Source: Nitrosomonas sp.
GTDB lineage: Bacteria > Pseudomonadota > Gammaproteobacteria > Burkholderiales > Nitrosomonadaceae
Reading direction: 5' to 3'
Assembly (NCBI GenBank): GCA_021774075.1
Contig: JAJFJK010000114.1
Location: 1-43,391 of the forward strand
DNA length: 43,391 nt
A program made the position numbers and the translations under genes. Shown one piece after another: positions 10,101-16,739 of this stretch; position 1 is the first letter of the stretch; each line of letters begins with the position of its first letter. Below the pieces are notes generated by a model that made no database searches, was not told the DNA's origin, and saw only the letters and a program-made list of their open reading frames with translations.

Positions 10101-10688
10101 ATGCTTGATGATCCAGATGTCTATTCTATTATTGATGGTGTGATTGGGTTGGCAGATACCTTTAACCGGCAAGTGATTGGTGAAGGTGTAGAAAAAATAG
10201 AACACGGATTAATGTTGCTGCTTATGGGCTGTGAACAGGCTCAAGGCTATGGTATTGCCAAACCTATGCCGTCAAGTGAAATTAATGTTTGGCTAAAGAG
10301 CTATACAGCGCATAAAGAATGGGCAGCTCTTGGTAACAAAACATACACAGCAAAAGAGAGAAAAATAAAATTATTTAAACTGACTTCAGATTATTGGTTT
10401 ACAAATTTCAAAAATAAATGGATGTCGCAAGATAGTGACCAGAACTTGCTTGCTATTGACCGCACAAAATGCCACCAGTGTTCCTGGGTTAAAAGAGAGA
10501 GACATGTTCACTTATTTGACCAACATTGGTTGAATAAAGTTATGCAGCTACATGAACAGGTACATATTCTGACAGAGAATTTGGTCAGTGAATTTCAAAC
10601 AGGTAAGGTAGGTATTGCAAAAGAGAAATTCGACCAACTGCAAACAATACTAAAACAGATAGATGCTGTCTTGGCGCGGCAAGAATAA
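7143..10688 (+). CDS. NIT-HAMP-PAS-GGDEF-EAL protein with CZB-like tail
   Basis: The protein has 1181 residues. A membrane segment at ~17-35, a periplasmic region to ~420 and a second membrane segment at ~424-446 bracket a NIT (nitrate/nitrite-sensing) domain, recognised by QTERGLSAGVVANRNHV and later RERGSLHGVFSA. HAMP follows (~445-500), then PAS (~505-620), GGDEF (~625-790, intact RLGGDEF near 705) and EAL (~800-1050, EALIRW near 833, LDDFGTGYSS near 956). The last ~100 residues contain DRTKCHQCSW (near 1108) and HEQVH (near 1136), like a chemoreceptor zinc-binding (CZB) domain. Both enzyme signatures look active, so the c-di-GMP direction is not predictable. No clear ribosome site precedes the ATG. 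Confidence 0.88.
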   Translation: MKKAIDIFKQVNISTKLSIFLLLPVITLLFFAYNTLIEKHHQLDNMQSALHFTYITNRLAEAVHQLQTERGLSAGVVANRNHVSPELLIRQRKQTDVIIKQLEQMLANAPDYLTENKRGKLYQINTELAKLATIRSEIDQLSDHHFFDFYSQVITRILNVISFLQTFSTVSDYNNMASSYLNVLWLKEYAARERGSLHGVFSAQQLNADQFSSITNDIAGQKAALRNFNNTATIKHLVKIRNIKSHPATIEVKRFRGIIFHKAIRNDALNGLQTLIGYGGLIHDFKNYVMRGDSEYSNKFQQKFDTVRQQIEAYKNLPNLSSQEKNSLNIIRDTLEQYHDHLATIGAMKAKQASVNDIDQIVIVDDQPALKAIDHLRYNLISQDPDYWWQQASKRLELVHKASNLIAEDLVLFGQQTEVDNRYLLYIYLAVTIAVILLSGFIGLKLRTRLVHEIRYIADTIRASQESQQFNQLLTVTGNDEIADMANAFNNLILERTAAEGKLQLAAQVFSETHEGISITDNNGTIIDVNPAFCEITGYSHKEVVGNNHNMLSSGKQRPEFYTNMWRILKEQGYWKGEIWNRKKNGELYAELLTISSLKGKDGNVTNYVGFFSDITQSKRQQKNLELMAHYDVLTQLPNRILLIDRFTQAIAHCKRQDTSLAVCFLDLDNFKPVNDHFGHDIGDQLLVAVAERIACNIREEDTVARLGGDEFAIILSNIAEDNPCEYLLERLIRALSQPYVIDQKTMNIGTSIGVTMYPQDDADIDTLLRHADQAMYQAKLAGKNVFRFFNKEKDQQIIRRYTQLQEIEQGFANNEFCLHYQPKLNMRTGNIFGVEALIRWQQPENGIVPPIKFLPVLENTELEIKLGNWVIHEALKQLNEWISKGLKLEISVNISSHHLQSPEFFSHLDKTLARFPNVDPQHLQLEILESSVLGDLYFIGEIINTCRDLGVHIALDDFGTGYSSLNHLRNIPADTIKIDQSFVKDMLDDPDVYSIIDGVIGLADTFNRQVIGEGVEKIEHGLMLLLMGCEQAQGYGIAKPMPSSEINVWLKSYTAHKEWAALGNKTYTAKERKIKLFKLTSDYWFTNFKNKWMSQDSDQNLLAIDRTKCHQCSWVKRERHVHLFDQHWLNKVMQLHEQVHILTENLVSEFQTGKVGIAKEKFDQLQTILKQIDAVLARQE

Positions 10689-10759
10689 CGCCACTCATGT
10701 TGAGTGCAACAGCTTCCCACATACCAGTTTCAACGAGACTGTTCCAAAGAGATCGGCAG

Positions 10760-10791
10760 TGTGACAAATTGTCGCGTGACAATTTGTCACA
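10760..10791. other. Perfect 14-bp hairpin
   Basis: TGTGACAAATTGTC and GACAATTTGTCACA are exact complements around the loop GCGT, about 70 bases after the stop of the NIT-GGDEF-EAL gene. No U-run follows. It could be an mRNA 3' stabiliser, a factor-dependent terminator or an operator for the downstream kinase gene. Confidence 0.5.
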
Positions 10792-10909
10792 TTCTAAAAT
10801 GGAACTATTCCCCCTACAATGTGATCAATCTAGCTGATTCAGGAAAAATATAATCTGATGCAGTACTGGTTACAAATTGTTTTCGTCATAACAAGGAGGA
10901 ATATAAGCG

Positions 10910-10957
10910 TTGGATGTTGCATTGAAATGCAACATACGCTTAATTAACAGCCTATGA
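10910..10957 (+). CDS. Possible 15-codon leader peptide
   Basis: A strong ribosome site, AAGGAGG (10893-10899), lies 55 bases before the kinase ATG, too far to serve it. It is correctly placed for a TTG at 10910 that opens a 15-codon frame (LDVALKCNIRLINSL). Its TGA overlaps the kinase start as ATGA. A hairpin (ATGTTGCATT/AATGCAACAT, 10914-10935) covers the frame. The kinase frame itself cannot be extended upstream because of a TAA at 10945. I infer translational coupling; the TTG start makes this tentative. Confidence 0.3.
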   Translation: MDVALKCNIRLINSL

Positions 10958-11823
10958 AGATACCAAAAAGATTGGAACCATTAGTTGAAGAAGGCTTGAT
11001 CGACAGCGTGATTTGCCAGCTAAAGAGTGGCAAGGAAGCAATGGTTTATATGGTGCGTTGTGGTGACAGTGCTCGATGTGCCAAGGTTTATAAAGAAAGT
11101 AACAAACGTAATTTTCACCAAAGTAGTAACTATACAGAAGGGCGTAAAGTAAAAAACAGCCGACGTGCCAGAGCAATGGAAAAGGGTAGTCATTATGGTC
11201 GCAGTGCGCAGGAAGACGCTTGGCAAAGCACCGAGATTGACATGCTTTGCCACCTTGGTTCGGCAGGCGTGCGCGTACCAAAATTTTACAATTTCTTTGC
11301 CGGTGTGCTGCTAATGGAATTAATCACTGACAGCAAAGGCAGTGTTGCGCCTCGTCTATGTGATGTGAAACTTACGACAAAACAGGCACTTGAGTTTCAT
11401 CGCAATCTAATCAAGCAAATTGTGCAGATGCTATGCGCTGGCATCATTCACGGCGACTTGTCGCAATACAATGTATTGGTGGACAAAAAAGGTCCTGTGA
11501 TTATTGACCTGCCGCAGGCAGTCAACGCAGCAGGCAACCATCAAGCGCGTAGTATGGTTAAACGTGACATTGACAATCTGACCAACTATTTTAGCCGTTT
11601 CGCACCTAAGTTAGCACGTACTGACTTTGCCACAGAAATATGGTGGCTTTATCAAAGTGGCAAGCTTAATCAAGTTGTCAGCTTAACCGGACAAGTTAAA
11701 CAGAATGAAAAGCCGGTTGACGTTGGAGATGTTCTGCAAATTATTGACGCAGTACTCAAGAAAGAAGCAGCATGGCAAAGACATAAACAAACAAGATGGG
11801 CAGATCGTCTATCGCAATGCTGA
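10954..11823 (+). CDS. RIO-family atypical protein kinase
   Basis: A 289-residue RIO1-like kinase. ATP-site features are SGKEAMVYMVRC (flexible loop) and CAKVYKES (catalytic lysine). The insertion with NFHQSSNYTEGR is typical of bacterial RIO1-like proteins. The catalytic loop is IIHGDLSQYNVLV and the metal-binding loop is VIIDLPQAV. The C-terminal ~80 residues complete the lobe. RIO kinases phosphorylate or act as ATPases in ribosome-related roles in eukaryotes and archaea; bacterial functions are little known. The start has no ribosome site of its own and overlaps a possible leader frame. Confidence 0.87.
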   Translation: MKIPKRLEPLVEEGLIDSVICQLKSGKEAMVYMVRCGDSARCAKVYKESNKRNFHQSSNYTEGRKVKNSRRARAMEKGSHYGRSAQEDAWQSTEIDMLCHLGSAGVRVPKFYNFFAGVLLMELITDSKGSVAPRLCDVKLTTKQALEFHRNLIKQIVQMLCAGIIHGDLSQYNVLVDKKGPVIIDLPQAVNAAGNHQARSMVKRDIDNLTNYFSRFAPKLARTDFATEIWWLYQSGKLNQVVSLTGQVKQNEKPVDVGDVLQIIDAVLKKEAAWQRHKQTRWADRLSQC

Positions 11824-11845
11824 TTTCTGAGGACAAAAGGGTATC

Positions 11846-11877
11846 GCCAAGGAATGGTTTCTTGTGAATGGCTTGGC
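11846..11877 (+). terminator. Weak terminator-like hairpin after kinase
   Basis: GCCAAG and CTTGGC pair across a 20-base loop, followed by ATATTTTAA. The stem is short and the loop long, so this is a weak call. Confidence 0.3.
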
Positions 11878-11980
11878 ATATTTTAATCACAGAGACCGCA
11901 GCGTTTTTATAGTTTTAACTAATTTTGATTGCCTTCCTGCCCAGGACTCAAATACGGGGTGATTCAACCCACTATACTAT

Positions 11981-12124
11981 AGGGCACTTCTAAAAATCCA
12001 GATTTCATCCCAATTGCTGTGTTACAGAAAAAATTTATTGCTTACATATCAAACATATGCTGCGCTGCAAAATTTCTTCTGCGCCTTGTATTTGGGCGAA
12101 CTCTGAATTTTTAGAAGCGCCCTA
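11981..12124. repeat. REP-like doublet, full (family A)
   Basis: This is a full-length element of about 144 bp. The left end is AGGGCACTTCTAAAAATCCA and the right end is TTTTTAGAAGCGCCCT. The interior has CAGAAAAAATTT, repeated inverted with one mismatch as AAATTTCTTCTG, and a central CATATGCTGCGCTGC. It is intergenic between the kinase and the DUF938 gene. Outside it, near-identical 21-22-bp direct repeats of the TTTTAACTAATTTTG type occur at 11907-11927 and 12137-12158. The rest of the 485-bp gap holds only the promoter at 12231 and the weak hairpin at 11846. Confidence 0.8.
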
Positions 12125-12230
12125 TATACAAAGCTCTTATAACTTTTAACTAATTTTGTGTTGTATATACCTTTCTCCCTGTTCTCGCCTTTCTCTGTGT
12201 ATCTAAGCGCATCAATGAACTACAATAAAG

Positions 12231-12260
12231 TTGACGCATTAACTTCAAGAGTGGTATGAA
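12231..12260 (+). promoter_or_regulatory. Putative promoter of DUF938 operon
   Basis: TTGACG (12231-12236) and TATGAA (12255-12260) are separated by 18 bases and lie about 50 bases upstream of the DUF938 start. A strong ribosome site (AAAGGGGAAA) follows close to the ATG. Confidence 0.4.
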
Positions 12261-12308
12261 TTAAAACACCATCGATTAACTGTTGTGAAGAAAGAAAGGG
12301 GAAATTAA

Positions 12309-12962
12309 ATGAATGAAGAAATGCCGCCATTAGATCCGCATCCGCTCAGTGAATATGTCGCCTGGGCGGGTGGGCGTAACCGTGAGCCCATTCTGGGTGT
12401 GTTGAAAGAGAAACTGCCGAAAGATCCTGAACGCATACTTGAAATGGCGAGTGGCAGTGGCATGCATATGAATTATTTTGCACCGCATTTTGAACATTTG
12501 CATTTTCATCCGACCGATAAGGATGTTGAAGTTTTTGACAATATCAAGAAATTGACCGGTGATCTGGCGAATAACAATATTGTCGATCCGGTGCATCTGG
12601 ATCTGACCGATCCACAGACTTGGTTTAATCCGGGGCCGGAAAAATCATTTGCTGCTATTTTTTGTATTAATATTTTTCAGGTGGCACCCATTTCCATTGC
12701 CGATGGCATGATGAAATGTGCGGCACATTTGTTGAAAGATGATGGATTCTTGTTGATCTACGGGCCTTTCCAGATTGAAGGCCAGTTTTCCACCGATTCA
12801 AATAAAGTATTCCATGAAACATTGAGCTCTGTTGGCGTACCGGAATGGGGCTTGAAGGATATTGCCGACTTGAAAAAAGCAGCGGTTGATCATGGCCTGG
12901 AACTTAAAGAGCGCATTGATATGCCGAGTAATAATTTCTCATTGATTTTCGGTAAAATTTAA
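12309..12962 (+). CDS. DUF938 SAM-dependent methyltransferase-like protein
   Basis: A 217-residue class I methyltransferase fold of the DUF938 family. The SAM-binding loop is ILEMASGSGMHMNYFA (residues ~40-55). An acidic strand end is HFHPTDKDVEVF, and conserved family blocks are INIFQVAPI, LLIYGPFQIEGQFSTDSN and PEWGLKDI. The substrate is unknown. It starts a tight operon: the stop is two bases before the SDR start, and DUF1326 follows 17 bases after that. An AAAGGGG ribosome site supports the ATG. Confidence 0.85.
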   Translation: MNEEMPPLDPHPLSEYVAWAGGRNREPILGVLKEKLPKDPERILEMASGSGMHMNYFAPHFEHLHFHPTDKDVEVFDNIKKLTGDLANNNIVDPVHLDLTDPQTWFNPGPEKSFAAIFCINIFQVAPISIADGMMKCAAHLLKDDGFLLIYGPFQIEGQFSTDSNKVFHETLSSVGVPEWGLKDIADLKKAAVDHGLELKERIDMPSNNFSLIFGKI

Positions 12963-12964
12963 CA

Positions 12965-13708
12965 ATGCAACAGACTGTGCAGACAGGCTCGGCGATTGTG
13001 GTTGGTGTTGGGCCTGAACGTGGTCTGGGTGCAGCGCTTGCCATGTGCTTTGCTGAAAAAGGCTTGCATGTTTTTATTGCGGGTCGCAGTGCGGAAAAAT
13101 TGCAGCATATCGTGCAGCTTATTCAAAATGTGGGTGGTCGCGCCACGCCTGTTGTGGCGGATATCACGGTTGAACAGGATGTCAGTCAATTATTTGATGT
13201 TATTCGATCACGCGGCGATATTATTCAGGTAGCGGCGTACAACGTGGACAGCAATATCCCAGCGCCATTTCTCGAAACCAAAGTGGAAACATTCACCGCT
13301 TTGTGGCAGCAGAATTGTTTAGGTGCATTTTTGTTCGCCAAACAGTTAATCGCGATCATGCAGGTGCAGCAACAGGGCACGGTTTTCTTTACCGGCGCAA
13401 CAGGCTCGTTAAGGGCCAAGCCGCCGTTTACGGCATTTGCAATGGCCAAGACAGGATTAAGAGCGTTGGCGCAGGGCTTGGCACGAGAGTTTTCGCCACA
13501 AGGTGTGCATGTGGTGCATACGGTGATTGATGGCGCAATTGATGGTGACCGTTCACATCAGCAGTTTCCAGACATTGTTAAAGCTAAAGGGCCGGATGGC
13601 CTGCTACAATTGGAGGCGATTGCACAAACATACTGGGCTATTCATCAGCAGCCACGTAGTGCCTGGACACATGAGCTGGATTTACGGCCTTTTAAAGAGC
13701 CGTTCTAA
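12965..13708 (+). CDS. Short-chain dehydrogenase/reductase, atypical active site
   Basis: A 247-residue Rossmann-fold SDR. The nucleotide-binding loop is VGVGPERGLGAALAMCFAE and is followed by IAGRS, which favours NADP(H). The catalytic serine is in FTGATGS and the lysine in FAMAKTGLRAL, but the position four before that lysine is Phe, where classical SDRs have the catalytic Tyr (YxxxK). The enzyme may therefore be non-classical or catalytically impaired. It is the middle gene of DUF938-SDR-DUF1326. No substrate can be assigned. Confidence 0.85.
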   Translation: MQQTVQTGSAIVVGVGPERGLGAALAMCFAEKGLHVFIAGRSAEKLQHIVQLIQNVGGRATPVVADITVEQDVSQLFDVIRSRGDIIQVAAYNVDSNIPAPFLETKVETFTALWQQNCLGAFLFAKQLIAIMQVQQQGTVFFTGATGSLRAKPPFTAFAMAKTGLRALAQGLAREFSPQGVHVVHTVIDGAIDGDRSHQQFPDIVKAKGPDGLLQLEAIAQTYWAIHQQPRSAWTHELDLRPFKEPF

Positions 13709-13725
13709 AATATTAGGAAATAGTT

Positions 13726-14334
13726 ATGAATACAACAACCGATTGGAATTTGCAGGGCAGCTATTTTGAAGCCTGTAATTGTGAAACCGCATGCCCTTGC
13801 GTTTGGTTGCAACCACCATCTGAAGGTAATTGCAAATTATTTGTCGCTTGGCATATTGACACCGGTCATTTGAATGGTGAGAAGCTTGATGATTTGAATG
13901 TTGCATTGGCTTGCTATTCGCCGGGTCATATGAAAGATGGCAACTGGCAAGCGGCGTTATATGTGGATGAGCGTGCCAGTGATGAACAGTTTGATGCCAT
14001 TACGCAGATCTTTGCAGGGAAATTGGGTGGGCACCCAGCGATTCTTATGAGCTTTGTTACCGAAGTTTGGGGTATCAAAAAAATTAAAATTGATTATCAG
14101 GAACAGGGCAATAAACGACAATTGATCATTCCAGATATTGCACAAGTAGAAATTGAAAGCATTCAGGGGATTAAAGGCAGTGAAGCAACCATTGATAATC
14201 CACCATTGTGTGTGGTTCCCAGTCATCCGGCAGTCGTGGCAAAATCGAATAATTACGAATATCAGGATTATGCCAATGTTTGGAAATTTACTGATCGCAA
14301 TGGTTATTACTCGCCGTTTACTTATCAACCCTGA
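13726..14334 (+). CDS. DUF1326 family protein
   Basis: A 202-residue cytoplasmic protein recognised by its conserved start, WNLQGSYFEACNCETACPCVW. The clustered cysteines (NCETACPC) suggest metal or redox chemistry. Other conserved blocks are GHPAILMSFVTEVWG and the final GYYSPFTYQP. DUF1326 is habitually encoded beside DUF2182 membrane proteins, as here (next gene at 14395). The function is unestablished. A ribosome site (AGGAAAT) lies before ATG 13726. Confidence 0.87.
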   Translation: MNTTTDWNLQGSYFEACNCETACPCVWLQPPSEGNCKLFVAWHIDTGHLNGEKLDDLNVALACYSPGHMKDGNWQAALYVDERASDEQFDAITQIFAGKLGGHPAILMSFVTEVWGIKKIKIDYQEQGNKRQLIIPDIAQVEIESIQGIKGSEATIDNPPLCVVPSHPAVVAKSNNYEYQDYANVWKFTDRNGYYSPFTYQP

Positions 14335-14354
14335 GTTTATTCTAATTTATATAC

Positions 14355-14390
14355 GGACAATTCCTGGAAATAGGGATTGTCCTTTTTGTT
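14355..14390 (+). terminator. Rho-independent terminator
   Basis: GGACAATTCC pairs with GGGATTGTCC (one G-U pair) around a 8-base loop and is followed directly by TTTTTGTTT. It separates DUF1326 from DUF2182 and ends only a few bases before the DUF2182 ATG, so it may instead attenuate that gene. Confidence 0.65.
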
Positions 14391-14394
14391 TCTG

Positions 14395-15147
14395 ATGACT
14401 AAGAACCAGTCAATTATCTGCATGTCTTTGCTGGCAATTATTATTGCCGCGTGGTTTTATCTATTTTACCAACATTGGCAAATGACCACCTTGCCAATGT
14501 CCGAAATGTGGATGCCGCCATCTGATAGTGCTGCCTGGCAATGGATGGATTTTGCCTTGGTGTATGTCATGTGGGCTGTGATGATGGCGGCTATGATGTT
14601 GCCATCCGCCATACCGATGGTGCTGGTTTATGCAAAAGTTTGTCAGCAACGCTATCAAACCACACAGCCACATATCATCTTATTTTCGATTGCCTATTTG
14701 CTGGTGTGGTTTGGGTTTAGTATTGCATTGACGATTTTGCAATGGCAACTGCATGGCCTGCATTTTTTATCGCCGATGATGGACAATCAAAGTGAAATCA
14801 TGGCCGCGATGATCTTTCTATTGGCGGGCGTTTATCAGTTTACGCCGTTAAAAAATACGTTCCTGCAAAAATGCCGCTCGCCCATGGGGTTTTTATTAAC
14901 CGCATGGTGTGACGGGCCAAACGGTGCATTTAAAATGGGCTTGCAGCATGGCGGCATGTGTCTAGGCTGTTGTTGGGCGCAAATGATGATTATGTTTGCG
15001 GTTGGTGTGATGAATTTGCTGGGCATGGTGTTGATCACCTTGCTGGTATTAATTGAAAAAACAGTGCCCATGAATATTCACTATTTTTCCAGAACAGTTG
15101 GTGTTTTATTCATTGGCTGGGGAATTTGGTTATTACAGATTGGTTAA
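14395..15147 (+). CDS. DUF2182 membrane protein
   Basis: A 250-residue integral membrane protein with about six or seven hydrophobic segments. Family motifs are AVMMAAMMLPSAIPM, VYQFTPLKNTFLQKCRSPMG, MGLQHGGMCLGCCWAQMM and VLIEKTVP. The Met/Cys/His-rich loops suggest metal contact. It pairs with DUF1326 at 13726. I start it at ATG 14395; an upstream in-frame TTG at 14377 lies inside the terminator stem. No good ribosome site is visible, so expression may depend on read-through from DUF1326. Confidence 0.85.
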   Translation: MTKNQSIICMSLLAIIIAAWFYLFYQHWQMTTLPMSEMWMPPSDSAAWQWMDFALVYVMWAVMMAAMMLPSAIPMVLVYAKVCQQRYQTTQPHIILFSIAYLLVWFGFSIALTILQWQLHGLHFLSPMMDNQSEIMAAMIFLLAGVYQFTPLKNTFLQKCRSPMGFLLTAWCDGPNGAFKMGLQHGGMCLGCCWAQMMIMFAVGVMNLLGMVLITLLVLIEKTVPMNIHYFSRTVGVLFIGWGIWLLQIG

Positions 15148-15233
15148 TATTCTCATAGACCCGATGATCTGTAATAATTATTGTGTATGCTGTGATCTAT
15201 TAAATCTCTTTAACACCTTTATACTTCCTGATT

Positions 15234-16592
15234 ATGAATGCTTTGAATCCGCTGTCACATCCTGAAACCGAAACAGAAACGTTTGAAAAAAGCACGTTAT
15301 TGGGTATTCCTGAGTATCAAGACAGGCAGGTGCTGAATATTGAGCTGAATGCGGATGTTTTTGAGATGCTCACTGCACCGGCTCAGGTTTCACACTTGGT
15401 GTTGTTGTCAGATCGCCAATATGTCGAACAGGAACGTCAATTGATTGCACAATTATGTGAGCGTTATAACGTTACGCCGCCACATAATAATACAAATATT
15501 TTCAGTGTTGATTTGGGCGTATTCAATCTCAGATGGGAACGACATACGGAGTATTCCGTCTATATGTTCTACCAGGTCGGACCATTTGAAACGCCTTTTG
15601 CACAAACCGTGATTAGCCTTGTTCCTGAAGAATGGTTAGCCAGTTTACCGGGTGAATTATTATCGGCAACGCATATTACACTGGATGACAGGTCAAGCGC
15701 CAAGCGCAGCTTAACCGAGCTGGCTGGTTTATTTGTTACCGACACTATTATTGGTTCCAAGGTTGCAGCGGGTAGTGCCAGTGTGTGGAGTGATAACCAG
15801 ATCCATGATGACGGTTTTGGGCGCATTCTGATTCATGATGAGACCTTACGTAACCGCCAGGCCGGGCGCTTGGTGCAACGCTTATTGGAAATTGAAACCT
15901 ATCGTATATTAGCCATGTTGCCGGTGCCGACGATACGCCAGATGATTCCTCAACTTGCCCGTTTTGATCAGCGTTTAGCAGCACTCACTGCCAGTAATGA
16001 AAATCAGATTAGTATTGAGGATGAGCAACAATTACTAGAAGGCCTAACCAAACTGGCCTCAGAAATAGAACAGATTTCTGCGCAAACCAGTCACCGGTTA
16101 AATTCCTCCCGGGTGTATTACGACATTGTAAAACAGCGTATTACTGAGCTGCGCGAGGAGCGTATTGAAGGCTTGCAAATGTTGCAGGAATTTATTGAAC
16201 AGCATTTGTCATCAGCCATGGGCACTTGTGAACTGGTTCATTCCAAGTTGGAAACACTTTCTTTGCGTGTTTCCCGCGCATCTGCATTATTGCGTACGCG
16301 CGTGGATGTTTCAATGGAAGCGCAAATCCGTGATTTATTAAAATCAATGGATAGACGCGCGCATATGCAATTACGTTTGCAAGAGACTGTTGAAGGTTTG
16401 TCAGTCGTGGTGCTGAGTTATTACCTGTTGGGTATCGTGGGTTATGGACTCAAAGCGGGCAAAGCTGCCGGAATGGATGTTAACGTAGATCTGATGACTG
16501 GTATTGCCATTCCAGTGGTTGTGATCGGCGTTTTTATTGTAGTGCGTAGTTTGCGCCGTTTGGTCGGTGAGAAAGCAAAGCAGCATAAGTAA
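15234..16592 (+). CDS. DUF3422 family membrane-anchored protein
   Basis: A 452-residue protein matching DUF3422: TAPAQVSHLVLLSDR early, then DLGVFNLRWERHTEYSVYMF, VAAGSASVWSDNQIHDDGFG and RQAGRLVQRLLEIETYRILA. A long helical, probably coiled-coil region (~250-370) is followed by two transmembrane helices near the C-terminus (~385-405 and 420-440) flanked by RSLRRLVGEKAKQ. The usual EVHARP segment at the start of the domain is replaced by IELNADVFEM. The function is unknown. A family A repeat begins four bases after the stop. Confidence 0.85.
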   Translation: MNALNPLSHPETETETFEKSTLLGIPEYQDRQVLNIELNADVFEMLTAPAQVSHLVLLSDRQYVEQERQLIAQLCERYNVTPPHNNTNIFSVDLGVFNLRWERHTEYSVYMFYQVGPFETPFAQTVISLVPEEWLASLPGELLSATHITLDDRSSAKRSLTELAGLFVTDTIIGSKVAAGSASVWSDNQIHDDGFGRILIHDETLRNRQAGRLVQRLLEIETYRILAMLPVPTIRQMIPQLARFDQRLAALTASNENQISIEDEQQLLEGLTKLASEIEQISAQTSHRLNSSRVYYDIVKQRITELREERIEGLQMLQEFIEQHLSSAMGTCELVHSKLETLSLRVSRASALLRTRVDVSMEAQIRDLLKSMDRRAHMQLRLQETVEGLSVVVLSYYLLGIVGYGLKAGKAAGMDVNVDLMTGIAIPVVVIGVFIVVRSLRRLVGEKAKQHK

Positions 16593-16596
16593 TTTA

Positions 16597-16739
16597 AGGG
16601 CACTTCTAAAAATCCAGGTTTCATCCCAACTGCTGTGTTACAGAAAAAATTTATTGCTGTCATATCTAACATATGCTGCGCTGCAAAATTTTTTCTGCGC
16701 TTTGCATTTAGGCGAACTCTGAATTTTTAGAAGCGCCTT
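16597..16739. repeat. REP-like doublet, full (family A)
   Basis: This is a 143-bp copy, very close to the one at 11981. It starts AGGGCACTTCTAAAAATCCA, has an interior CAGAAAAAATTT/AAATTTTTTCTG inverted pair and a right end TTTTTAGAAGCGCCTTT. It fills almost the entire gap between the convergent DUF3422 and L-serine dehydratase genes and touches the latter's stop codon. Confidence 0.8.
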
